DNA of 64,000 nt from Mycolicibacterium vinylchloridicum (GCF_013404075.1 NZ_JACBJQ010000026.1:25616-89615), one strand, 5' to 3'. Numbered from the stretch's first letter, positions 1 to 10,294 are shown. Notes: generated by a model from the sequence alone, not told the origin. Program-made: numbers and translations.

Positions 1-318
1 CACGAGAACGAATTGGTGGCTGCGACGCTGGACGGGTTGGCTGCGATCCCGCAGGTGCGCATCATCGGGCCGACGGATCCGGCAGTGCGCAGGTCCCCGG
101 TCGCGTTCGTGGTCGACGGTGTGCACGCCCACGACGTCGGGCAGGTGCTCGATGACGACGGGGTGGCCGTGCGGGTCGGGCACCACTGCGCCGCGCCGCT
201 ACACCGCCGGTTCGGGGTGGCCGCAACAGTGCGAGCATCGTTCGCGGTCTACAACACCGTCGACGAGGTCGACCGGCTGGTCGCGGGCGTCAAGCGGGCG
301 GTGGAGTTCTTCTCGTGA
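1..318 (+). CDS. sufS: cysteine desulfurase SufS, 3' part (cut by left edge)
   Basis: The window opens inside a PLP-dependent SufS/Csd cysteine desulfurase. About 105 C-terminal residues are present, so the PLP lysine lies off the left edge. What is visible is the small-domain signature VRVGHHCAAPLHRRFG, whose cysteine is the residue that carries the persulfide in class II desulfurases. The enzyme strips sulfur from cysteine and hands it to SufU, encoded 34 bp downstream. The SufS-SufU-SufT order matches the end of the mycobacterial suf operon (Rv1464-Rv1466). Reading frame is open from base 1 to the TGA at 316-318. Identity is firm; completeness cannot be judged. Confidence 0.93.
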   Translation, partial: HENELVAATLDGLAAIPQVRIIGPTDPAVRRSPVAFVVDGVHAHDVGQVLDDDGVAVRVGHHCAAPLHRRFGVAATVRASFAVYNTVDEVDRLVAGVKRAVEFFS

Positions 319-352
319 CGGCGGGCAGGAGCGCAGCGACCGGGGGCAATGG

Positions 353-817
353 ATGAAGCTCGAGCAGATGTACCAGGAAGTGATCCTGGACCACTACAAG
401 CACCCGCACCACCGCGGGCTGCGTGAGCCGTTCGGTGCCGAGGTGCACCACGTCAACCCGACCTGCGGCGACGAGGTGACGTTGCGGGTGGCACTGTCCG
501 AGGACGGCGAGCACGTCGACGACATCTCCTACGACGGCCAGGGATGCTCGATCAGCCAGGCCGCCACCTCGGTGCTCACCGATCAGGTGATCGGGCTGAC
601 GGTCGGCGACGCGCTGAAGACGGTCGCGGCGTTCAGCGAGATGGTGTCGTCGCGGGGGACCGTCGAAGGTGACGAAGACGTGCTGGGCGACGGTGTCGCG
701 TTTGCCGGCGTGGCGAAATATCCGGCGCGGGTGAAATGCGCGCTGCTGGGCTGGCTGGCTTTCAAAGATGCTGTGGCGCAGGCGTCGCAGCGAAAGGACT
801 TGGAGGAGAAGCGATGA
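353..817 (+). CDS. sufU: SufU Fe-S assembly sulfurtransferase
   Basis: This 154-residue protein is a SufU/IscU-like Fe-S assembly factor. The three conserved cysteines and the aspartate that bind zinc in SufU are present: C38 and D40 (PTCGDEV), C65 (GQGCSISQA) and C129 (ARVKCALLGW). In Gram-positive-type SUF systems SufU accepts persulfide sulfur from SufS and passes it to the SufBCD scaffold. The ATG at 353 is chosen because the MKLEQMYQEVILDHY start is typical of the family; the frame is open further upstream but only antisense to conserved SufS sequence. Its stop overlaps the start of the next gene by 4 bp (ATGA), so the two are probably translationally coupled. Confidence 0.95.
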   Translation: MKLEQMYQEVILDHYKHPHHRGLREPFGAEVHHVNPTCGDEVTLRVALSEDGEHVDDISYDGQGCSISQAATSVLTDQVIGLTVGDALKTVAAFSEMVSSRGTVEGDEDVLGDGVAFAGVAKYPARVKCALLGWLAFKDAVAQASQRKDLEEKR

Positions 818-1173
818 GCGATCCGCAGGGCACGAGCGAACCCGTCTCGGAGGAATTCCTGGCCGATATCGAGGAAGCCATGCGCGACGTGGTGGATCCC
901 GAACTCGGCATCAACGTCGTCGACCTCGGCCTGGTCTACGGCCTGAATGTCGAGAAGGCCGACACCGGCATGGTGGCGATGATCGACATGACGCTGACGT
1001 CGGCGGCGTGCCCGCTGACCGACGTGATCGAAGACCAGACGATGACCGCACTCGTCGGCGCCGGGCTGGTCAAGGAAGCCAAGATCAACTGGGTGTGGAA
1101 TCCGCCGTGGGGGCCGGACAAGATCACGGACGACGGCCGCGAACAACTGCGGGCGCTGGGCTTCACTGTCTAA
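814..1173 (+). CDS. sufT: SufT-like MIP18/DUF59 Fe-S maturation protein
   Basis: This 119-residue protein of the MIP18/DUF59 family corresponds to Rv1466, the last suf operon gene in mycobacteria. It has the family features VVDPELGINVVDLGLVYG near residue 27 and the conserved cysteine C66 in TSAACPLTD, implicated in Fe-S cluster handling. It ends with the WNPPWGPDKIT segment typical of these small proteins. It starts 4 bp inside sufU. A hairpin followed by five T residues sits immediately after the stop, which suggests the suf transcript ends here. Function is assigned by family and operon; the exact biochemical step is not settled for mycobacterial SufT. Confidence 0.9.
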   Translation: MSDPQGTSEPVSEEFLADIEEAMRDVVDPELGINVVDLGLVYGLNVEKADTGMVAMIDMTLTSAACPLTDVIEDQTMTALVGAGLVKEAKINWVWNPPWGPDKITDDGREQLRALGFTV

Positions 1174-1174
1174 T

Positions 1175-1200
1175 GTGAGCGGATGCGCTCCACCGTTTTT
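1175..1200 (+). terminator. candidate intrinsic terminator of the suf operon
   Basis: GTG-AGCG pairs with CGCT-(C)-CAC around a GATG loop: a 7-bp stem with one bulged C, followed by CG and TTTTT at 1196-1200. It begins 2 nt after the sufT stop. A run of five T after a hairpin is unusual in this GC-rich context. Confidence 0.5.
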
Positions 1201-1205
1201 AGCGT
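1200..1205 (+). promoter_or_regulatory. -10 box TAGCGT, leaderless start at 1212
   Basis: TAGCGT fits the mycobacterial TANNNT -10 and lies 6 nt before the ATG at 1212. A perfect inverted repeat GTGAGC-TGAT-GCTCAC (1204-1219) overlaps the box and the start codon and could be an operator or an mRNA hairpin masking the start. Confidence 0.45.
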
Positions 1206-1211
1206 GAGCTG

Positions 1212-1781
1212 ATGCTCACGGTCCCGGCCTTCGTCTGGCGCGGCAACGCGTTCTGGAGGGCGGTGGCGGTCGGCCTCGGCGCCGGAGTCTTCCTCGGCTT
1301 ACTGGCATGGCTGGACTCGGGGCTGTGGTTCGCCGGCGCTTTGGCGGCGGCCATCATCGCGGTGGTCTACGGCATCTGGCTGGGCCGGCGGATGGTCCGG
1401 TACTGGCCGGGTGCCTCGGCGCTGACCGGCGAACAGCGCGAACGGGTCGTCGGAGTCACCCACTGGGGTGGGCGGATCGGCGATCCCGTGCTGGCGCAAT
1501 CGGTGGTCGACTTCGCCGACGGCATGCACCGGGCCGAGGAGAAGGGCCGCCCGTTCCGCTGGGTCATTCCGCTGGTCCTCGTCGTCGGCATCGGGACCGC
1601 GGTGTGGGACTCGGTCTTCGGCTCGACCCGAGACATGATCTCGTCGCTGGTGTACCTCGCGCTGTTGGGGGTCGAACTGTTCTGGTGGCCGGGCCGGCGA
1701 GACCGCTTACTGGACAATGCCGATCGCGCCAAAGAACGGGCTTTGGCACTCATCGAAAGTGTCGAAGGAAAGTCGCAATGA
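1212..1781 (+). CDS. hypothetical membrane protein
   Basis: I do not recognise this 189-residue protein. The sequence shows two pairs of hydrophobic segments. The first pair is at residues ~15-30 and ~36-56 (GVFLGLLAWL, then ALAAAIIAVVYGIWLG). The second is at ~121-136 and ~145-160 (WVIPLVLVVGIG, then SLVYLALLGVELFWW). A soluble loop of about 60 residues lies between the pairs and a basic tail follows. It is therefore probably an integral membrane protein. It starts a new transcription unit after the suf terminator, with a -10 box 6 nt upstream of its ATG, and it overlaps the next gene by 4 bp, so the two are likely co-translated. Nothing in it suggests an enzymatic function. Confidence 0.75.
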   Translation: MLTVPAFVWRGNAFWRAVAVGLGAGVFLGLLAWLDSGLWFAGALAAAIIAVVYGIWLGRRMVRYWPGASALTGEQRERVVGVTHWGGRIGDPVLAQSVVDFADGMHRAEEKGRPFRWVIPLVLVVGIGTAVWDSVFGSTRDMISSLVYLALLGVELFWWPGRRDRLLDNADRAKERALALIESVEGKSQ

Positions 1782-2443
1782 CCTCACCGGCCACCGTCGT
1801 GGCGACTCGCCGCCAGCTGCACGCCGTCGCCGAGAACTTCATCGCCGGGCCGCAGTACCGGGCGACGGGGACCATCCGGCTGGCGGTCCGCCCGGACGGC
1901 TTCAGCGCGACCACGCTGGCGATCGCGGTACACGGGACCACGCTGACGTGGCCGGGCGGCAGCGCTGCGTTGACGGGTCCGGTGCGCGGGCTCGTGCGTG
2001 CCAGCGGTCTCGACGTGAGCCCGCCCGTCGGGGCGTACGAGTCGGTGACCGCCCTGGACCCGGACACCGTCCTCGACCTGGACGCCGGCGCCGTCGACGC
2101 CATCTATCGATGTCTGTACGCCGGCGGCTTCGCCATCAATGCTGTTCTCCCGGAAGGGCATCCGGTGCTGTGGCCGGAACACTTCGACGTCGCGGCCAGT
2201 GCCGACGAGGTTAACTATGGCGTTTCGGCCGGCGATGACTTCCACGAATTGCCGTACGCCTACGTCGGGCCGTGGGATTTCGCACGCTCACCGCGCACCG
2301 GGCCGCTGTGGAACGCGCCGTTCGGGGCCGTGCACGATCTGGATCTCAGTGCCGATCTCGACATCCTCGCCGGCGACATCACCGAGTTCTTCCGGCACGG
2401 AATCAACGTGCTGCACGGCGGTGTTGCAACCGGTCATGGATGA
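1778..2443 (+). CDS. conserved-looking hypothetical protein
   Basis: A 221-residue soluble protein of unrecognised family; no signal peptide or membrane segment is visible. It is rich in glycine, aspartate and alanine with aromatic clusters (ELPYAYVGPWDFARS, GPLWNAPFG) in the C-terminal third, which ends in a helix-like segment containing DILAGDITEFFRHGI. The ATG at 1778 overlaps the stop of the upstream membrane-protein gene by 4 bp, and its own 3' end overlaps the following oxidoreductase gene by 8 bp. The three genes therefore look like one operon. The overlap fixes the start well. No function is proposed. Confidence 0.8.
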   Translation: MTSPATVVATRRQLHAVAENFIAGPQYRATGTIRLAVRPDGFSATTLAIAVHGTTLTWPGGSAALTGPVRGLVRASGLDVSPPVGAYESVTALDPDTVLDLDAGAVDAIYRCLYAGGFAINAVLPEGHPVLWPEHFDVAASADEVNYGVSAGDDFHELPYAYVGPWDFARSPRTGPLWNAPFGAVHDLDLSADLDILAGDITEFFRHGINVLHGGVATGHG

Positions 2444-3551
2444 TGTTCGGCTGCAAGAGCTGTTCGCACCGCTGACGGTCGGATCGCTGACCGTGCGCAA
2501 CCGGTTCGCGATGGCACCGATGACCCGGGCCGCGTCACCGGGCGGGATTCCGGGACCCGACGTCGCCGCTTATTACGCCCGCCGCGCCGCGGGTGGCACC
2601 GGGCTGGTCATCACCGAGGGCATTCGCATCCCGCACTCGGCCGCCGGCTGGCCGGATCGCATCCCGAACCTCGACGGCGCCGAGGTTCTCGCCGGGTGGC
2701 GCGCGGTCACCGCTGCCGTGCACGCCGAAGGCGGCACCATCGCCGCGCAGCTCTGGCATCAGGGTGCCGCGCGCGGCGTGCACGACGGTGACCACCCTGA
2801 TCAGGAACCGGTCAGCCCGTCGGGAATCGACCTCGCGGGCAACCCGATCGGGCGCGCGCTGCGCACCGACGAGCTGCCCGTGCTCGCGAAGGCCTACGCG
2901 CTGGCGGCCGCCAATGCCCGCGCCGCCGGCTTCGATGCCGTCGAGATCCACGGTGCCCACGGTTACCTGCTGGACCAATTCCTCTGGGAGCACACCAATC
3001 ACCGCACCGACGGGTATGGCGGCTCGCTGGCGGCGAGGACCCGATTCCCGGCCGAGGTGGTCGCGGCGGTACGCGCGGCGGTCGGCCCCGCTTTCCCGAT
3101 CATCTTCCGGTTCTCGCAGTGGAAGATGAACCGATACGACGCGCAGGTGGCAGGCAGCCCACAGGAGCTCGAACAACTGCTGGCCCCGCTGGTCGAGGCC
3201 GGGGTGGATGTACTGCACCCGTCGACCCGGCGGCACTATCTGCCCGCTTTCGCAGACGAGGACCCGCAACTGAGCCTGGCGGGCTGGACCAAGAAACTGA
3301 CCGGCTTGCCCGTCGTCGCCGTCGGATCGGTCGGCCTGGAAACCGAGTTCAACCCGGGTGCCGGGAGCGGACCGATCCCGCCGTCGCCCATCGACCGGCT
3401 GCTCGACCAGTTCGACGCCGGTGAGTTCGACATCGTCGCCGTCGGCCGCGCCCTGCTCGCCGATCCCGCCTGGGTGAACCGGGTGCGCGACGGCAAGCTC
3501 GACGGGTTCGGCGGTTTCGACGCGGCCAGTGCGCTGGGCAGTTTGTATTGA
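2436..3551 (+). CDS. Old Yellow Enzyme-family NADH:flavin oxidoreductase
   Basis: A 371-residue member of the FMN-dependent Old Yellow Enzyme family. It opens with the signature LFAPLTVGSLTVRNRFAMAPMTR (residues 9-31). It then shows QLWHQGA, with the FMN-site histidine region, and EIHGAHGYLLDQFLWEHTNHRTD, the classic active-site and substrate loop. Near the C-terminus it has AVGRALLADPAWVNRVRDG. These enzymes reduce activated C=C bonds using NAD(P)H. Length is normal for the family. The ATG at 2436 is chosen because it directly precedes the conserved N-terminus; it overlaps the preceding gene by 8 bp. The physiological substrate cannot be read from sequence. Confidence 0.9.
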   Translation: MDDVRLQELFAPLTVGSLTVRNRFAMAPMTRAASPGGIPGPDVAAYYARRAAGGTGLVITEGIRIPHSAAGWPDRIPNLDGAEVLAGWRAVTAAVHAEGGTIAAQLWHQGAARGVHDGDHPDQEPVSPSGIDLAGNPIGRALRTDELPVLAKAYALAAANARAAGFDAVEIHGAHGYLLDQFLWEHTNHRTDGYGGSLAARTRFPAEVVAAVRAAVGPAFPIIFRFSQWKMNRYDAQVAGSPQELEQLLAPLVEAGVDVLHPSTRRHYLPAFADEDPQLSLAGWTKKLTGLPVVAVGSVGLETEFNPGAGSGPIPPSPIDRLLDQFDAGEFDIVAVGRALLADPAWVNRVRDGKLDGFGGFDAASALGSLY

Positions 3552-3595
3552 GACCGACAGGGAACACACAGCGAAAATCGGACGTTAGGACTGAC

Positions 3596-3955
3596 GTGGC
3601 TACCCAAGACCTGACCGCACAGAACTTCAACGACACCATCACCGGCAACGACATCGTGCTGGTCGACTTCTGGGCGTCGTGGTGCGGGCCGTGTCGCGCG
3701 TTCGCCCCCACGTTCACGGCCTCCTCGGAGAAGCACCCGGATGTCTTCTACGGCAAGGTCGACACCGAGGCCGAGCAAGAGCTCGCGGCCGCCGCCGAGA
3801 TCCGGTCCATCCCTACGCTGATGGCGTTCAAGAAGGGCAAGCTGATCTTCAACCAGGCCGGTGCGCTTCCGCCCGCCGCGCTGGAGGACCTCATCTCGCA
3901 GGTCAAGGAGTTCGACGTCGACGCGGCCATCGCGTCTCAGTCTCAATCCGAGTAA
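3596..3955 (+). CDS. trxB1: thioredoxin (TrxB1-like)
   Basis: A 119-residue thioredoxin with the canonical active site WCGPC (C30 and C33), preceded by VLVDFWASWC and followed by the cis-proline segment RSIPTLMAF. It is a cytosolic thiol-disulfide reductant. The closest named relative I recognise is Rv1471 TrxB1, which also lies directly upstream of echA12. The GTG at 3596 gives the M. tuberculosis-like N-terminus (MATQDLTAQNFNDTI) and has a weak AGGA 6 nt upstream. The frame stays open further upstream, but that extension is unlike the family. The C-terminal DAAIASQ motif is shared with mycobacterial TrxB1. Confidence 0.92.
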   Translation: MATQDLTAQNFNDTITGNDIVLVDFWASWCGPCRAFAPTFTASSEKHPDVFYGKVDTEAEQELAAAAEIRSIPTLMAFKKGKLIFNQAGALPPAALEDLISQVKEFDVDAAIASQSQSE

Positions 3956-3980
3956 TCCCGCAGCGGGTTACCGTGCAACG

Positions 3981-4802
3981 GTGATTCGTGACTCTGGTTT
4001 CGTCCTCGTCGAAAAACCGCAGCCCAACGTCGCTCTGGTGACCCTGAACCGGCCCGAGCGGATGAACTCCATGGCGTTCGACGTCATGTTGCCGTTGCGG
4101 GAAGTCCTGACCGAACTCAAGTACGACAACTCCGTACGCGCGGTCGTGCTGACCGGTGCCGGGCGCGGCTTCTCCTCGGGTGCCGACCACAAGTCCGCCG
4201 GTTCGGTTCCGCACGTCGCCGGACTGACCCGGCCGTCGTTCGGGCTGCGGTCGATGGCGGTGCTCGACGATGTGATCCTCGCCATGCGCAAGCTGCACCA
4301 GCCGATCATCGCCGCGGTCAACGGGGCGGCGATCGGCGGCGGGCTCTGCCTGGCGCTGGCCGCCGACATCCGGGTCGCCGCCAGCGGCGCCTACTTCCGG
4401 GCCGCCGGGATCAACAACGGGCTGACCGCCAGTGAGCTGGGACTGAGCTACCTGTTGCCGCGTGCGATCGGCTCGTCGCGGGCGTTCGAGATCATGCTGA
4501 CCGGTCGCGACGTCGACGCCGAGGAGGCCGAGCGGATCGGGCTGGTGTCCCGTCAGGTGCCCGGGGACGAGTTGTTGCCGGCCTGCTTCGAGATCGCCGG
4601 CCGCATCGCGGCGTTCTCCCGGCCTGGCACGGAATTGACCAAGCGGACGCTATGGAGTGGACTAGACGCCGGTAGCCTGGAAGGGCATATGCAGGCCGAG
4701 GGCCTCGGGCAGCTCTACGTGCGCCTGCTCACCGCCAACTTCGAAGAGGCGGTTGCTGCGCGCGCCGAGAACCGCGACCCGGTCTTCACCGACGACAAGT
4801 AG
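3981..4802 (+). CDS. echA12: enoyl-CoA hydratase/isomerase EchA12
   Basis: A 273-residue crotonase-fold protein matching mycobacterial EchA12 (Rv1472). Oxyanion-hole segments are GRGFSSGADHKSAG and NGAAIGGGLCLALAADIRVA, and the active-site region is AGINNGLTASELGLSYLLPR. The predicted reaction is hydration or isomerisation of 2-enoyl-CoA during fatty-acid or branched-chain degradation, although the EchA paralogues are poorly distinguished by sequence. The GTG at 3981 starts just before the conserved RDSGFVLVEKP segment and leaves 25 bp from trxB1. The C-terminus FTDD is shared with the M. tuberculosis protein. The ABC-F gene follows after 13 bp, the order also found in H37Rv. Confidence 0.92.
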   Translation: MIRDSGFVLVEKPQPNVALVTLNRPERMNSMAFDVMLPLREVLTELKYDNSVRAVVLTGAGRGFSSGADHKSAGSVPHVAGLTRPSFGLRSMAVLDDVILAMRKLHQPIIAAVNGAAIGGGLCLALAADIRVAASGAYFRAAGINNGLTASELGLSYLLPRAIGSSRAFEIMLTGRDVDAEEAERIGLVSRQVPGDELLPACFEIAGRIAAFSRPGTELTKRTLWSGLDAGSLEGHMQAEGLGQLYVRLLTANFEEAVAARAENRDPVFTDDK

Positions 4803-4815
4803 GAGTAGTGCGCGC

Positions 4816-6444
4816 GTGATCACCGCAACGGACCTCGAGGTCCGCGCCGGCGCGCGCACGCTTCTCCTCGCCGAGGGTCCGGCGCTGCGGGTGCAGCCCG
4901 GCGATCGCATCGGTCTGGTCGGACGCAACGGCGCCGGCAAGACAACGACGATGCGGATCCTGGCGGGGGAGGGTGAACCCTACGCGGGCACCGTCGTGCG
5001 CTCCGGTGACGTCGGCTATCTCCCGCAGGATCCCCGTGAGGGGGATCTCGATGTGCTGGCACGCGACCGGGTGCTGTCGGCCCGCGGCTTGGACACCCTG
5101 CTGTCCGATCTGGAGAAGCAGCAGGCGCTGATGGCCGAGGTCGTCGACGACGCCGCCCGCGACAAGGCGATTCGCCGCTACGGCCAGCTCGAGGAGCGCT
5201 TCGCCGCCCTCGGCGGATACGCGGCTGAAAGCGAAGCCGGCCGCATCTGTGCGAGCCTCGGTCTGCCGGACCGGGTGCTGACCCAGCCGCTGCGCACCCT
5301 GTCCGGCGGACAGCGCAGGCGCGTCGAGCTGTCCCGGATTCTCTTCGCCGCCAGTGATACCGGCGCGGGTTCGGCCACCACCCTGTTACTCGACGAACCC
5401 ACCAACCACCTCGACGCCGACTCGATCGGCTGGCTACGGGGCTTCCTGCAGAACCACAGCGGCGGACTCGTGGTGATCAGCCACGACGTCGACCTGCTCG
5501 CCGACGTCGTGAACCGGGTGTGGTTCCTCGACGCCGTGCGCGGTGAGGCCGATGTCTACAACATGGGTTGGCAGAAGTACCTCGACGCCCGCGCCACCGA
5601 CGAGCAGCGCCGCCGCCGGGAGCGCGCCAACGCCGAGAAGAAGGCCGGTGCCTTGCGCGCGCAGGCCGCCAAGATGGGCGCCAAGGCCACCAAAGCCGTT
5701 GCCGCACAGAACATGTTGCGCCGCGCTGAACGGATGATGGCCGAATTGGATGCCGAGCGGGTGGCCGACAAGGTAGCCCGGATCAAGTTCCCGACGCCGG
5801 CGCCGTGCGGCAAGACACCGCTGGTGGTCAAGGGGTTGACCAAGAACTACGGTTCGCTGGAAGTGTTCACCGGGGTCGACCTGGCGATCGATCGCGGTTC
5901 ACGGGTCGTGGTTCTGGGCCTCAACGGCGCGGGCAAGACGACCCTGTTGCGGCTGATCGCAGGCACCGAGACTCCTGACGCCGGCGGACTGGAACCCGGG
6001 CACGGGCTCAAGATCGGTTATTTCGCACAGGAACACGACACTCTCGACAACAACGCGACGGTGTGGGAGAACATCCGCCACGCCGCACCCGACACCGGCG
6101 AGCAGGATCTGCGCGGCCTGCTCGGCGCGTTCATGTTCACCGGCCCCCAGCTCGAACAGCCGGCCGGCACCCTGTCCGGTGGTGAGAAAACCCGGCTGGC
6201 CCTGGCGGGGCTGGTGGCATCGACGGCCAACGTGCTGCTGCTCGACGAGCCGACCAACAACCTCGATCCCGCGTCGCGCGAACAGGTTCTGGACGCGCTG
6301 CGCAGTTACCAGGGTGCGGTGGTGCTGGTGACCCACGACCCGGGCGCGGCCGAAGCGCTCGATCCGCAGCGCGTCGTGCTGCTTCCCGATGGCACCGAGG
6401 ACTTCTGGTCCGACGAGTATCGGGACCTCATCGAGCTCGCCTGA
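4816..6444 (+). CDS. ABC-F family ATPase (Rv1473-like)
   Basis: A 542-residue protein with two ABC ATPase domains and no membrane segment, the layout of ABC-F ribosome-associated ATPases. Walker A motifs are GRNGAGKT (residues 36-43) and GLNGAGKT (368-375). Signature motifs are LSGGQRRRVELSR and LSGGEKTRLALAG. Walker B motifs are LLLDEPTNHLD and LLLDEPTNNLD. A basic, coiled linker rich in R/A/K lies between the domains. M. tuberculosis Rv1473 has the same length and neighbours and has been annotated as a macrolide transporter, but the lack of membrane domains argues for a ribosome-protection or translation role. The start is the GTG at 4816, 13 bp after echA12. Confidence 0.92.
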   Translation: MITATDLEVRAGARTLLLAEGPALRVQPGDRIGLVGRNGAGKTTTMRILAGEGEPYAGTVVRSGDVGYLPQDPREGDLDVLARDRVLSARGLDTLLSDLEKQQALMAEVVDDAARDKAIRRYGQLEERFAALGGYAAESEAGRICASLGLPDRVLTQPLRTLSGGQRRRVELSRILFAASDTGAGSATTLLLDEPTNHLDADSIGWLRGFLQNHSGGLVVISHDVDLLADVVNRVWFLDAVRGEADVYNMGWQKYLDARATDEQRRRRERANAEKKAGALRAQAAKMGAKATKAVAAQNMLRRAERMMAELDAERVADKVARIKFPTPAPCGKTPLVVKGLTKNYGSLEVFTGVDLAIDRGSRVVVLGLNGAGKTTLLRLIAGTETPDAGGLEPGHGLKIGYFAQEHDTLDNNATVWENIRHAAPDTGEQDLRGLLGAFMFTGPQLEQPAGTLSGGEKTRLALAGLVASTANVLLLDEPTNNLDPASREQVLDALRSYQGAVVLVTHDPGAAEALDPQRVVLLPDGTEDFWSDEYRDLIELA

Positions 6445-6497
6445 CAACTGGCATAAACGATTTCGGTCAAACCGGCCAAACAGCGCAGATGCGCTCC

Positions 6498-6503
6498 TAC
6501 TCT
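6498..6503 (+). promoter_or_regulatory. -10 box TACTCT for the small HTH gene
   Basis: TACTCT fits TANNNT and would start a transcript near 6510, about 30 nt before the ATG at 6541. That ATG has a GGGGAGG Shine-Dalgarno 6-7 nt upstream. A short inverted repeat GCGCA-GA-TGCGC (6483-6494) sits just upstream. Confidence 0.35.
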
Positions 6504-6540
6504 GTGGGCTATCGGCGCCGATCGACCGGGGAGGGTGATC

Positions 6541-6729
6541 ATGAGGAAGCCCAGCGAAGCTCATGACCAGTTGTTGAACAATCTGCGGAACGCCTACGAG
6601 GGCGGCGCGAGTATTCGCACCCTGGTGGCGTCGACGGGCCGTTCGTACGGTTCGATCCACGCGCTGTTGCGCGAGTCGGGCACCACGATGCGCAGCCGCG
6701 GTGGGCCCAACCATGTGACCCGGCGCTAG
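6541..6729 (+). CDS. small helix-turn-helix protein (Rv1473A-like)
   Basis: A 62-residue basic protein that is essentially a single helix-turn-helix: helices around LNNLRNAYEGGASIRTLVASTGRSYGSIHALLRESG, followed by a basic tail (TMRSRGGPNHVTRR). The pattern is that of a DNA-binding homeodomain-like HTH, and a protein of this size sits at the same place in M. tuberculosis (Rv1473A). The ATG at 6541 is preferred over the GTG at 6535 because GGGGAGG is correctly spaced for the ATG. Its stop overlaps the 3' end of the convergent acnR gene by 4 bp. Target unknown; regulation of ABC-F or acn is possible only by proximity. Confidence 0.75.
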   Translation: MRKPSEAHDQLLNNLRNAYEGGASIRTLVASTGRSYGSIHALLRESGTTMRSRGGPNHVTRR

Positions 6730-7301
6730 CTGTCGGGCCCTTCCGCGCGCACTGATACCTCCACCAGATCCAGCACCGCCGAGAGGCGCTGGGGGTCTTC
6801 GCCCGCGGCCAGTCGCGCCACCAACCCGTCGAGAACCAGATCCAGGTAGCACTGCAGCACGTCGCTGGGCACATCGTCGCGCAGCCGGCCCGCCTGTTTT
6901 TGCCGTCGCAGCCGGTCACTGGTCGCCGCCGACAGTTCGGCCGAGCGCTCCACCCAACCCTGCTGGAAGACCGGGTCGTTGCGCAGCTTGCGGGCGATCT
7001 CCAAACGTGTGGCCAGCCAATCGAATTGATCGGGCGCGGCCAGCATGTCCCGCATCACTTGGACGAGGCCCTGGCTCGAGGCGACCTCGGCCATCCGCTC
7101 GGCGTCCTCGCGGGCGAGGGCGAAGAACAGGGTGTCCTTGTCACGGAAGTGGTGGAAGATCGCACCACGCGACAGACCGATGGTGTGCTCCAGGCGGCGC
7201 ACGGTTGCCTTGTCGTAGCCGTACTCGGCAAAGCAGCGCCGTGCGCCGTCGAGGATCTGGCGACGGCGGGCCGCCAGATGATCCTCGCTGACCCTGGGCA
7301 C
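6726..7301 (-). CDS. acnR: TetR-family aconitase regulator AcnR (Rv1474c-like)
   Basis: A 191-residue TetR-family repressor. The N-terminal HTH is at residues ~25-50 (KATVRRLEHTIGLSRGAIFHHF, then RDKDTLFFALARED), followed by a ligand/dimerisation domain (LAAPDQFDWLATRLEIARKL). It lies 7 bp downstream of acn on the same strand, the arrangement of acn-Rv1474c in M. tuberculosis and acn-acnR in Corynebacterium glutamicum, where AcnR represses acn. A sequence close to the corynebacterial AcnR site is found in front of acn at 10182-10197, supporting an autoregulated acn-acnR operon. The GTG at 7301 gives the conserved N-terminus PRVSEDHLAARRRQILDGAR. Confidence 0.92.
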   Translation of the reverse strand: MPRVSEDHLAARRRQILDGARRCFAEYGYDKATVRRLEHTIGLSRGAIFHHFRDKDTLFFALAREDAERMAEVASSQGLVQVMRDMLAAPDQFDWLATRLEIARKLRNDPVFQQGWVERSAELSAATSDRLRRQKQAGRLRDDVPSDVLQCYLDLVLDGLVARLAAGEDPQRLSAVLDLVEVSVRAEGPDS

Positions 7302-7308
7302 GTCGGAG

Positions 7309-10119
<2,811 letters not shown>

Positions 10120-10141
10120 ATCAACTCCCGGCGTAGTCATC

Positions 10142-10166
10142 GATGCCGACGGGCTGTGTCGGCATC
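10142..10166 (-). promoter_or_regulatory. perfect 9-bp inverted repeat in the acn 5' leader
   Basis: GATGCCGAC - GGGCTGT - GTCGGCATC, a perfect 9-bp inverted repeat with a 7-nt centre, lies between the acn -10 box and its start codon. It could be an RNA hairpin in the leader or a second operator. Confidence 0.5.
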
Positions 10167-10174
10167 CGTCTCGA

Positions 10175-10180
10175 ATACTA
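10175..10180 (-). promoter_or_regulatory. extended -10 promoter of acn (TGT-TAGTAT)
   Basis: Read on the minus strand, TAGTAT is preceded by TGT, giving an extended -10 (TGN-TANNNT). Transcription would begin near 10168, leaving a leader of about 30-50 nt that contains the 9-bp hairpin. Confidence 0.5.
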
Positions 10181-10181
10181 A

Positions 10182-10197
10182 CAGTACGCTTGTCCTG
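10182..10197 (-). promoter_or_regulatory. AcnR-type operator
   Basis: The plus strand reads CAGTAC-GCT-TGTCCTG. The operator described for C. glutamicum AcnR is CAGNACNNNCGTACTG; the left half matches fully and the right half at 5 of 7 positions. It lies directly upstream of the acn -10 box, where a bound TetR-type repressor would block RNA polymerase. Confidence 0.55.
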
Positions 10198-10294
10198 CTA
10201 AGCGGTCGGATCGTTTCCGTTCGCGGCCAACGGTCCTGGGTCCCAGTCTTGTCTTCCTCGGCGCGTGGTGCCACCCCGGGGCAGAGCCAAGGGG

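Noticed and set aside
119..352. Longer SufU start at 119
   Set aside because: The added residues are a frame-shifted read of the conserved SufS C-terminus; ATG 353 gives the normal SufU N-terminus.
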